DNA from: Schauerella fraxinea
Lineage (GTDB): Bacteria; Pseudomonadota; Gammaproteobacteria; Burkholderiales; Burkholderiaceae_B
Length of the DNA: 64,000 nt
Assembly (NCBI GenBank): GCA_030849945.1
Contig: JAVDKK010000004.1
Span: 124,001 to 188,000, forward strand
Direction: 5' to 3'
Part shown: positions 16,597 to 24,386 of the stretch, in pieces
Numbering within the stretch: position 1 is the stretch's first letter
How the letters are laid out: every line of letters starts with the position of its first letter
The notes under the pieces: model-generated
The model's input: the letters and a program-made list of their open reading frames with translations, nothing else
Told to the model about the DNA's origin: nothing
Database searches by the model: none
Translations under genes and position numbers: made by a program

Positions 16597-18558
16597 TCAG
16601 ATATCCAACTCGGCGAGGTTGCCCTTGTCTTCGATCCAGGTGCGGCGCTGGGCCGACTCGCCCTTGCCCATCAGCATGTCGAACATGCGGGTGGTCTCGG
16701 CCGCGTCCAGTTCGCCGTAGCCCACCGGAAGCAGGCGGCGCGTGTCCGGGTTCATCGTGGTGTCCCACAATTGCTCCGGACTCATTTCGCCCAAACCCTT
16801 GAAGCGGCTGATGCTCCAGGCGCCTTCGCGCACGTTGTCCTTGCGCAACTTGTCGAGCACGACATCGAGCTCGCCGTTGTCCAGGCAATACACCTTGCGC
16901 GCCGGGCGCTTGCCTGCGGCCGGCACATCCACCCGAAAGAGCGGCGGCTTGGCGATATACACGTTGCCGGCTTCGACGAGCTTGGGAAAGTGCTTATAGA
17001 AGAGGGTCAACAACAACACTTGAATGTGCGATCCATCGACGTCGGCGTCGGACAGGATGCAGACACGGCCGTAGCGCAAGCCGGACAGGTCGGGCGTATC
17101 GTTGGGGCCGTGCGGATCGACCCCGATCGCCACCGAAATATCGTGAATTTCGTTATTGGCAAAGAGACGATCGCGGTCGACTTCCCAAGAATTGAGCACC
17201 TTTCCACGCAACGGCAGAATCGCCTGAAATTCCTTGTCGCGGCCCATCTTGGCCGATCCGCCGGCCGAGTCGCCCTCCACCAGGAAGACTTCGGTGCGCG
17301 ACGCATCGCTCGATTCGCAATCGGTAAGCTTGCCGGGCAACACGGCCACGCCTGAACTCTTGCGCTTCTCGACTTTCTGCAGCGAACGCGCACGGGCCTG
17401 GGCCTGGCGAATCGCCAGCTCAGCCAATCGCTTGCCGTATTCGACGTTGGAGTGCAGCCACAGATCGAGGGCCGATTTGGCGAATCCGCCCACCAGCCTA
17501 ACCGCATCGCGGCTGTTCAGGCGCTCTTTGATCTGCCCTTGAAATTGGGGATCCAGCACCTTGGCCGACAACACGAAACTCGACCGTGCGAACACATCTT
17601 CAGGCAGCAGCTTGACGCCCTTGGGCAAGAGGCTGTGCAGTTCGGCAAAGCTTTTGACCGCCGTAAACAATCCGTCGCGCAAGCCCGCTTCGTGCGTGCC
17701 ACCGGCCGGGGTCGGAATCAGGTTCACATACGATTCGCGCACGGCGGCACCGTCTTCGGTCCACGCCACGACCCACTGCGCGCCTTCGCCATCGGCGAAG
17801 CTTTCATGGTCGCGGCCGGCGTATTGCTCGCCTTCGAACAACGGAATCATAAGTTCGGCACCACCCAGGGCTTCGGACAGATAGCCCTTCAAGCCGTCGG
17901 CGTAATGCCAGGTTTTGGTGTCGCCCGTTTTTTCGTTTTTCAACGACACGCGCACGCCCGGCAGCAGCACAGCCTTGCTGCGCAAGAGGTGCGAGAGCTC
18001 GGCCAGCGGAATGTTGGGGCTGTCGAAATACTTCGGGTCCGGCCATACCTGCACGCGCGTGCCGGATTTCTTGCGGCCCGCTTCCGGGTACGGCGCCAGC
18101 GGTTCGACGACGTCACCGCCCTTGAACACGAGCCGGTTGACGGCACCGTCACGCCACACCACCACTTCCAGTTTGGTGGCCAGGGCGTTGGTCACGGACA
18201 CGCCCACCCCGTGCAATCCGCCGGAGAAGGCGTAAGCGCCGCCGCCCGCCTTGTCGAATTTGCCGCCGGCATGCAGCCGCGTGAAGACGAGTTCGACCAC
18301 GGGCGCGCCCTCTTCCGGGTGCATTCCCACTGGAATACCGCGGCCGTCGTCTTCGACCGCCACGCCGCCGTCGGCCAGCAGCGTGACTTGAATGTTCTTG
18401 CAGGTGCCCGCCAGGGCTTCATCGGCAGCGTTGTCGATGACTTCCTGAATAATGTGAAGCGGATTGTCGGTACGGGTGTACATCCCCGGGCGGCTACGCA
18501 CGGGCTCGAGTCCTTTCAGGACCCGGATCGACGCTTCGGTGTAACGCGAGGTGGCCAA
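16597..18558 (-). CDS. parE: DNA topoisomerase IV subunit B
   Basis: 653 residues with the GHKL ATPase motifs (QEVIDNAADEALAG, VEDDGRGIPVGMH, GGLHGVGVSVTNAL), the Toprim EGDSAGGSAKMGRDKE and the DADVDGSHIQVLLL metal-binding motif. The start codon is TTG at 18558 (MATSRYTEASIRVLKG), preceded by GGGGAT; no ATG lies nearby and the family starts here. Two DnaA-box-like sequences lie immediately upstream. It is followed by parC and probably cotranscribed. Confidence 0.95.
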   Translation of the reverse strand: MATSRYTEASIRVLKGLEPVRSRPGMYTRTDNPLHIIQEVIDNAADEALAGTCKNIQVTLLADGGVAVEDDGRGIPVGMHPEEGAPVVELVFTRLHAGGKFDKAGGGAYAFSGGLHGVGVSVTNALATKLEVVVWRDGAVNRLVFKGGDVVEPLAPYPEAGRKKSGTRVQVWPDPKYFDSPNIPLAELSHLLRSKAVLLPGVRVSLKNEKTGDTKTWHYADGLKGYLSEALGGAELMIPLFEGEQYAGRDHESFADGEGAQWVVAWTEDGAAVRESYVNLIPTPAGGTHEAGLRDGLFTAVKSFAELHSLLPKGVKLLPEDVFARSSFVLSAKVLDPQFQGQIKERLNSRDAVRLVGGFAKSALDLWLHSNVEYGKRLAELAIRQAQARARSLQKVEKRKSSGVAVLPGKLTDCESSDASRTEVFLVEGDSAGGSAKMGRDKEFQAILPLRGKVLNSWEVDRDRLFANNEIHDISVAIGVDPHGPNDTPDLSGLRYGRVCILSDADVDGSHIQVLLLTLFYKHFPKLVEAGNVYIAKPPLFRVDVPAAGKRPARKVYCLDNGELDVVLDKLRKDNVREGAWSISRFKGLGEMSPEQLWDTTMNPDTRRLLPVGYGELDAAETTRMFDMLMGKGESAQRRTWIEDKGNLAELDI

Positions 18559-18559
18559 G

Positions 18560-18582
18560 TTATCCCCAAGTTCTGTGGAAAA
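18560..18582. promoter_or_regulatory. Pair of DnaA-box-like sequences at the parE start
   Basis: TTATCCCCA (18560-18568, one mismatch to TTATNCACA) and, on the other strand, TTTTCCACA (complement of 18574-18582, matching TTWTNCACA) are arranged head to head with a 5-base gap, directly next to the TTG start codon. Confidence 0.4.
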
Positions 18583-18796
18583 AAACCGACATTTTAGTCA
18601 CCGCGCCAGCATTGGCGCGGGTTGAGCTGGGTTGGTCAGCAGTTAAGCAGGCCCATGTCGGCCCCGAGCATCCTACACAAGATTGCCGATGCCGGCCGGA
18701 GGGCCTGCGGTGGTATGCTCCTATTTTCTCTCTTCCATTGCCCGCGCGACCGCGTTTTTTGCCGCCGTCCCGCCCAACTGAGCCAGTGCGACCACA

Positions 18797-19123
18797 ATGA
18801 GCGATCAAATCAAGCACGTCACCGATGCCTCCTTCGAAGCCGATGTTCTGAAGTCGAGCCAGCCTGTGCTCGTGGACTACTGGGCCGCCTGGTGTGGCCC
18901 CTGCAAGATGATTGCCCCCATTCTCGAAGAAGTGGCCCGCGACTACGCTGGCCGCCTCACGGTTGCCAAGGTCAACGTCGACGAGAATCAGGATACGCCC
19001 GCCAAATACGGCATTCGCGGTATCCCCACGCTGATGCTTTTCAAGGACGGCGAAGCTGCCGCCACGAAGGTCGGTGCACTGTCGAAATCGCAATTGACTG
19101 CATTTCTCGACGGCGCGTTGTAA
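18797..19123 (+). CDS. trxA: Thioredoxin 1
   Basis: 108 residues, single thioredoxin fold with the redox motif WCGPC (Cys33, Cys36) and the cis-proline loop GIRGIPTLMLF. It is the cytoplasmic disulfide reductant used by ribonucleotide reductase and others. Length and sequence are canonical. It is followed 81 bases later by rho, an arrangement common in Proteobacteria. Confidence 0.97.
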   Translation: MSDQIKHVTDASFEADVLKSSQPVLVDYWAAWCGPCKMIAPILEEVARDYAGRLTVAKVNVDENQDTPAKYGIRGIPTLMLFKDGEAAATKVGALSKSQLTAFLDGAL

Positions 19124-19204
19124 ACTACGTCTTTCGTCATCTCGCGCGGGTCCGTCCGTGGCCCGCCGCCTCAACGTCTTCATTCCTCTCCCTTTTCCAC
19201 CACG

Positions 19205-20461
19205 ATGCACCTTAACGAACTGAAGGCGCTGCACGTCTCGCAGTTGCTCGAAATGGCCGCCGGCCTCGAAATCGATAACGCCAACCGTCTGCGCAAGCAG
19301 GAGATGATGTTCGCCATCATGAAGAAGCGCGCCAAGCAAGGCGAGCAGATCTTCGGTGATGGCGTGCTCGAAGTGTTGCCCGATGGTTTCGGCTTCTTGC
19401 GCTCGCCCGAGACGTCCTACCTGGCCAGCACCGACGATATCTACATTTCGCCCTCCCAGATCCGCCGCTTCAATCTGCACACCGGCGACTCGATAGAAGG
19501 CGAAGTGCGCGTCCCCAAGGACGGCGAACGCTACTTTGCGCTGGTCAAGGTGGACAAGGTCAACGGTGTGTTGCCCGAGTCGCTCAAGCACCGCATCATG
19601 TTCGAGAACCTGACGCCGCTGCACCCCGACTCGCCGATGAAGCTTGAACGCGACATCAAGAGCGAAGAGAACCTCACCGGCCGTATCCTGGACATCTTTG
19701 CCCCGATCGGCAAAGGCCAACGCGGCCTGATCGTCGCCAGCCCGAAGTCGGGCAAGACGGTGATGATGCAGCACATGGCGCACGCCATTTCCGCCAACTT
19801 CCCCGATGCCGTGATGATCGTGCTGCTGGTGGACGAACGCCCGGAAGAAGTGACCGAAATGCAGCGCACGGTGCGCGGCGAAGTGGTCGCCTCGACGTTC
19901 GACGAGCCCGCCACGCGCCACGTGCAAGTGGCCGAAATGGTGATCGAAAAAGCCAAGCGCCTGGTCGAAATGAAGAAGGATGTGGTCATCCTGCTCGACT
20001 CGATCACCCGCCTGGCTCGCGCCTACAACACCGTCGTGCCCGCATCGGGCAAGGTGTTGACCGGCGGTGTGGACGCCAACGCGCTGCAACGCCCCAAGCG
20101 CTTCTTCGGCGCCGCGCGCAATCTGGAAGAAGGCGGATCGCTCACCATCATCGGTAGCGCGCTGATCGAAACCGGCAGCCGCATGGACGAAGTGATCTAC
20201 GAAGAGTTCAAGGGCACGGGCAACTCCGAAGTCCACCTCGAGCGCCGCCTGGCTGAAAAGCGGGTGTACCCGTCGATCAATCTCAACAAATCCGGCACCC
20301 GCCGCGAAGAGTTGCTGATCAAGCCCGACGTGCTGCAAAAGGTATGGGTGCTGCGCAAGTTCATCCACGACATGGATGAAGTGCAGTCGATGGAATTCAT
20401 CCTCGACAAGATGCGCGCCACAAAGAACAACGCCGAATTCTTCGACATGATGAAGAAGTAA
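19205..20461 (+). CDS. rho: Transcription termination factor Rho
   Basis: 418 residues starting MHLNELKALHVSQLLEMA. It has the Rho N-terminal and RNA-binding cold-shock-like domains (GFGFLRSPETSYLA), the Walker A motif GLIVASPKSGKT, Walker B region DVVILLDSITRLARAYN and the secondary RNA-binding loop around VLTGGVDANALQRPK. Length matches E. coli Rho without insertions. An intrinsic terminator follows. Confidence 0.97.
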   Translation: MHLNELKALHVSQLLEMAAGLEIDNANRLRKQEMMFAIMKKRAKQGEQIFGDGVLEVLPDGFGFLRSPETSYLASTDDIYISPSQIRRFNLHTGDSIEGEVRVPKDGERYFALVKVDKVNGVLPESLKHRIMFENLTPLHPDSPMKLERDIKSEENLTGRILDIFAPIGKGQRGLIVASPKSGKTVMMQHMAHAISANFPDAVMIVLLVDERPEEVTEMQRTVRGEVVASTFDEPATRHVQVAEMVIEKAKRLVEMKKDVVILLDSITRLARAYNTVVPASGKVLTGGVDANALQRPKRFFGAARNLEEGGSLTIIGSALIETGSRMDEVIYEEFKGTGNSEVHLERRLAEKRVYPSINLNKSGTRREELLIKPDVLQKVWVLRKFIHDMDEVQSMEFILDKMRATKNNAEFFDMMKK

Positions 20462-20502
20462 GCGGCGACGGTTCTGCCGTGTCGCACGGCAACCGCTGCA
20501 AT

Positions 20503-20532
20503 AAAAAGCCCCGACGCGATCGGGGCTTTTTT
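20503..20532 (+). terminator. Intrinsic terminator after rho
   Basis: AAAAAGCCCCGA / TCGGGGCTTTTT around loop CGCGA, followed by T residues. It is also symmetrical enough to serve yhdP, whose stop lies 9 bases further on from the opposite direction. Confidence 0.9.
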
Positions 20533-20540
20533 ACGTTCGC

Positions 20541-23500
20541 TCAGTTCTCGACGTGATCGCGCACCGCTTTTGCCGCGTCGTGCGGGCCGCCGGTGATCGT
20601 ATCCACCGGATTCACCTGCGGATCGTCCCAGGGCCCGGAGACGCGATACTGCATCGCCATGGCTTTCGACAGCGGACGCTGCAGTACCCATTGCGTGAGA
20701 AACGCGCCAATGCCGATGATGGGATTGACCGCCAGACCGGCAGCCACGGCGGCACCGCTCACGTCCAGATTGGGCACGACCAACGCATTGACGTCCCAGC
20801 GCTTGGCCACCAGATTGGATGAGCCGGCCAACACGATGGCAGCCACCGGCCCGTTGATTTTGTAATCGTCGGTAGACACGTTGCCATTGGCGACGCGTAG
20901 ATGCCCGCGCACGGTGTCGAACGGGAAGCCGTCGCGCACGAGGTCGGCCGGATTGGCCTTGAACGTGGCGATGCGTTCGAGCGACTGCAGCGAGAGCAGT
21001 TCCAGCAGCCGCGCCGATCGCGAGGTGACGTGCACGAAGCGGCCTTTGTCCAGCGCCACATCCACCTCGCCATCCACGTCGGCCGCGCGATAGCTCCACG
21101 GCAGGTTGTGCCACGTAAGCCGTGCCTGCACCGAACCCGAACCGCCTCGCACCGTGTCGGCATGACCCAGGCGATTCAGCAGCTCGCCCAAGTCAGCGAT
21201 ATCGATGTTCGCCTGCGTGGTGAGGCCGCGATTGGCGCCGCGCAATTGCAGCGTGCCGGTGGCGTTGAGCTTGGCCGCTTCGTTCTCGATGCGCAACTGC
21301 GTCAAGCGCCACCGATCGTCGCCACCGGCCGTGGCGTCGCGCTCGCCCACCACTTTGAGTGTGCCCAGTTGCATGCCCACATAGGTCAAGGCCTTGATCT
21401 CGACATCCATGCTCGGAATGTCCAGCGGCGGATCGTCGTCGGAAGGTGCATCGCGCGCCGGGTCGGCACTTGTCTCGGCGGTCTCGGTTTCGCTCAGGAT
21501 CAACCGATCCAGGCGCACGATCCATTGTTCGCGACCGGCATCGACGCCCGGGCTCGACGCTGTGGCGCTGCGCCACTGCACGCGCCCCTTCACTTCCTTG
21601 GCATCCACATCGGCCTGCCAGAGTCCGGTTTGCGGCCGGGTAAGGCTGGCTTTTACAGCGTTCCAGCGTTGCCCGCTCGCTTGCAAGCGCTCGAGGTCGA
21701 TATCGGCGCGATCCAGCCACAGCGGCGCCGTGCGCGGCGCACCGATAGCAGCGGCGTTGGCCGCGGCGGCCGCGGTAGCCGCTGTGGGCGCTTTGGCGGG
21801 CGTGCGGGCAGCAATGCGCTCGTCACGCTGATCCCGCACCGCACGCCAGGCGTCAAGATCGAGGAACGGCATCGCGATGTTTGCGCGGATGCCGGCTGGC
21901 GGCAAGGCCACTTCGCGGTTCACGCCCACCGCGCCACGCGTAAACAAAAACGTGCCGTCTGCCCCAGGTGCCCATTCGACGCGTGCCGTCAAGCTTTCGC
22001 CACCGATCACATCGAGCCAGCGCCGCCCCTTCACGCCGCTATCGCGTGCGCCGCTCCACGACACCTTGACCGGCCGGGCGGCGGCTGCGGTCTTGCCTAC
22101 CGGCGCCGGCAAATCGATGGCCACGCCGACCAGATCGCTTTCGATCGTGGCGTCCACCACGCCGCCGCGACCGTAGGTCAAACGGCCGCTATAGGCGGCG
22201 CCGCCCGTCACACGGCGGGTCAGCGGATCGTCCAGAAGCCGCGATGCCTCGGCCACCGTGGCATTGCCTTTGAACGTCAGGTTTTGACCGCTGCGCTTGA
22301 GTTCGCCCACGATCGTGAGCGGCCCGCCCAGGAAGTGCGCTCGCAGGCCATCGGTCGACACGCCCTGCTCATCGAATCGCAGCGGCCCCGTCAACTGCGT
22401 GGCTGCCGGCACGTTGGGCGCAAACTGGAAGGTATTGTTGTCGAAGCGGGCTTCGCCGGCGATCCTGGCATCGGCGATATGCGAGAGCGGCAAATCGAGA
22501 TTCAGATCCAGCCGCATCTCGCCCGTGCCTTGTGCGCGATCCAGCGAGCGATCGAGCAGCTCGCTCAACGGAGAGCGTTGCACGAGATGAATATAGGCCG
22601 GCACGGTGCCGCGTGTGGTGCCCTTGAGCATCAGCACGGCATCGTGCTCGAGGTTGGGAATGGCTGCGTGGATGGCGCCCAGTGTGACGCGGGGCTCGCG
22701 GCCGACGGTGAGCGCGGCGCCGGGCGCAGTCTCGATCTTGAGCGATTGCCCTTCGATGACGACCTTCCCCGCCACGTTTTCCACGCGCGGCCAACCGGGT
22801 TGATCGCCTTCGGCCGGCGCGTAATCGATGGTGGCGTCACGCACAGTGCCGGCGAGCAAAAAGCGCCCGCCCTTGGGTGCATCCGCAAACGGAAAGTCGA
22901 GCAGATCCCCTTTCAGCACCACGGTGGCACGCGGAATCGCGCCTGCCACCAGGCCCTTTTCCAACCACTCGCGGGCGTCGACGTTGACCACATCGGGCAA
23001 ATACCGGTGCACGGCGGCCAGCCGGCCATCCGTCAGCTCGCCCTGCAGATCCACGGTGCCCGCGGGCGATTTGCCGCCACTCGTCCACTGCCCCTGCATA
23101 TGCAGCTTCGCGTCGGCATTGGCGAGCTGCGCGTTACCGATCGCTGCCTGCCATTGCCCGGTCGCGTCGCGGTAGAGCGTGCCCTCCAGGGCGCCTTCGT
23201 CCACCGCCAACGAACGGTCGGGATAGGCCTGCGGCACGTCAATCAAGGCCTGTTTGAGCTGCGCGCGGATCGCCATGCGCTCGCGTTCGGGGCGCTTGAC
23301 CACGGGCCAGGCATCCGGTGATAGCAAGGTGCTCGCATAGCCCTGCGCATGCATCGTCGCCTGGGCAAACCGTACGCCCACGGGCTGCTCGGCCGATGGC
23401 GCGCCCAAATCGATATGGTGCGCAGCGGCGTCGAAGGCGACCTGACCCACGCGGCCGTCCACAAAATCGGCCCATGCCCGCGCCGCCATGCGGCCCTTCA

Positions 23501-24293
23501 CGCTGGGCACATCCACCCACGGGCGCCAAGCGTCGGGTATGGCGCCGTCGAGGGCGGCATACGCCCGCCCGTGCCAGCGAGGCGATGCATCGCCTGCCTC
23601 ATGACGCAATGCTCGAAAGAATCCCGCCTCCAATTCAAACTCGCCCCGCACATCCAGGGTGCCTGCGAGCGCCTGCGGACCCTGGGCCTGCAACGCGAAT
23701 CGATGGGTGCGAAAACCATTGCGCAGCGCCAGGCTCACATCGGTAAACGTGACCGCCGGCGCGCCACGCCGTTCATCCAACCAGGTCAGATTACCGTCGA
23801 CCAATGAGATATCGCCTTGACTCGATAGCCACTGCAGCACGGCATTGCGCCGCAGCCGGTCGGGCTCGCGCGTTTCTGAGAGGTCGATGATCTGGCCGGC
23901 AACCCACAAGCGATTGTCCGGGTCGCGGCGCGCCTGCAATGTGAGCCCCTTGAGCGTGAGGGCGGCAAACCGCGGCTCGAGCCTGAGCACGCTGCGCCAG
24001 CCCAAAACGGCCGACACGTCGGGCAGCACCAGCAAGGGTTCAGCAGGTCTTTCGTAAATGACCACGCGCTTGGCGCGCAACAGGGGATGCAACCCCCGCC
24101 ACTCGGCCTCGATACTGCCGATGCTCACCTGGGTATCCAGCGCATCGCCCAGATAACGCTCGATATCGGGTCGCCATGCGTCGATCTTGGGCAGCACGAC
24201 GTAGCGCACACCCAGGCACATCAGCGACACGAGGATGATCCCACTCACGAAGGCCCAATACGCGCAGCGGAGGAGAGTTCGGCAAAAAGACAC
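20541..24293 (-). CDS. yhdP: YhdP family (TIGR02099, AsmA-like) envelope protein
   Basis: 1250 residues with an N-terminal membrane anchor (about residues 9-33, YWAFVSGIILVSLMCLGVRYV) and a very long periplasmic part. It ends with an AsmA-like C-terminal region containing NIDIADLGELLNRLGHADTV and SARLLELLSLQSLERI. YhdP/TamB/YdbH proteins are known to carry phospholipids between inner and outer membrane in E. coli. The start is a GTG at 24293 with no clear Shine-Dalgarno; no better start is visible. It is divergent from glnE across 93 bases. Confidence 0.85.
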   Translation of the reverse strand: MSFCRTLLRCAYWAFVSGIILVSLMCLGVRYVVLPKIDAWRPDIERYLGDALDTQVSIGSIEAEWRGLHPLLRAKRVVIYERPAEPLLVLPDVSAVLGWRSVLRLEPRFAALTLKGLTLQARRDPDNRLWVAGQIIDLSETREPDRLRRNAVLQWLSSQGDISLVDGNLTWLDERRGAPAVTFTDVSLALRNGFRTHRFALQAQGPQALAGTLDVRGEFELEAGFFRALRHEAGDASPRWHGRAYAALDGAIPDAWRPWVDVPSVKGRMAARAWADFVDGRVGQVAFDAAAHHIDLGAPSAEQPVGVRFAQATMHAQGYASTLLSPDAWPVVKRPERERMAIRAQLKQALIDVPQAYPDRSLAVDEGALEGTLYRDATGQWQAAIGNAQLANADAKLHMQGQWTSGGKSPAGTVDLQGELTDGRLAAVHRYLPDVVNVDAREWLEKGLVAGAIPRATVVLKGDLLDFPFADAPKGGRFLLAGTVRDATIDYAPAEGDQPGWPRVENVAGKVVIEGQSLKIETAPGAALTVGREPRVTLGAIHAAIPNLEHDAVLMLKGTTRGTVPAYIHLVQRSPLSELLDRSLDRAQGTGEMRLDLNLDLPLSHIADARIAGEARFDNNTFQFAPNVPAATQLTGPLRFDEQGVSTDGLRAHFLGGPLTIVGELKRSGQNLTFKGNATVAEASRLLDDPLTRRVTGGAAYSGRLTYGRGGVVDATIESDLVGVAIDLPAPVGKTAAAARPVKVSWSGARDSGVKGRRWLDVIGGESLTARVEWAPGADGTFLFTRGAVGVNREVALPPAGIRANIAMPFLDLDAWRAVRDQRDERIAARTPAKAPTAATAAAAANAAAIGAPRTAPLWLDRADIDLERLQASGQRWNAVKASLTRPQTGLWQADVDAKEVKGRVQWRSATASSPGVDAGREQWIVRLDRLILSETETAETSADPARDAPSDDDPPLDIPSMDVEIKALTYVGMQLGTLKVVGERDATAGGDDRWRLTQLRIENEAAKLNATGTLQLRGANRGLTTQANIDIADLGELLNRLGHADTVRGGSGSVQARLTWHNLPWSYRAADVDGEVDVALDKGRFVHVTSRSARLLELLSLQSLERIATFKANPADLVRDGFPFDTVRGHLRVANGNVSTDDYKINGPVAAIVLAGSSNLVAKRWDVNALVVPNLDVSGAAVAAGLAVNPIIGIGAFLTQWVLQRPLSKAMAMQYRVSGPWDDPQVNPVDTITGGPHDAAKAVRDHVEN

Positions 24294-24386
24294 GGGCGGG
24301 CAACTGGGCGTGAGTGGGCGACATGCGGTATTGTCCCCACTTATACCCGAATCGCGTTCCGCCGTCTCTCGAACACCTTACAACTT

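Noticed and set aside
20901..23321. 806-codon open frame opposite yhdP
   Set aside because: High-GC antisense shadow of yhdP: composition dominated by Arg, His, Gly and Ala, with no recognisable domain.
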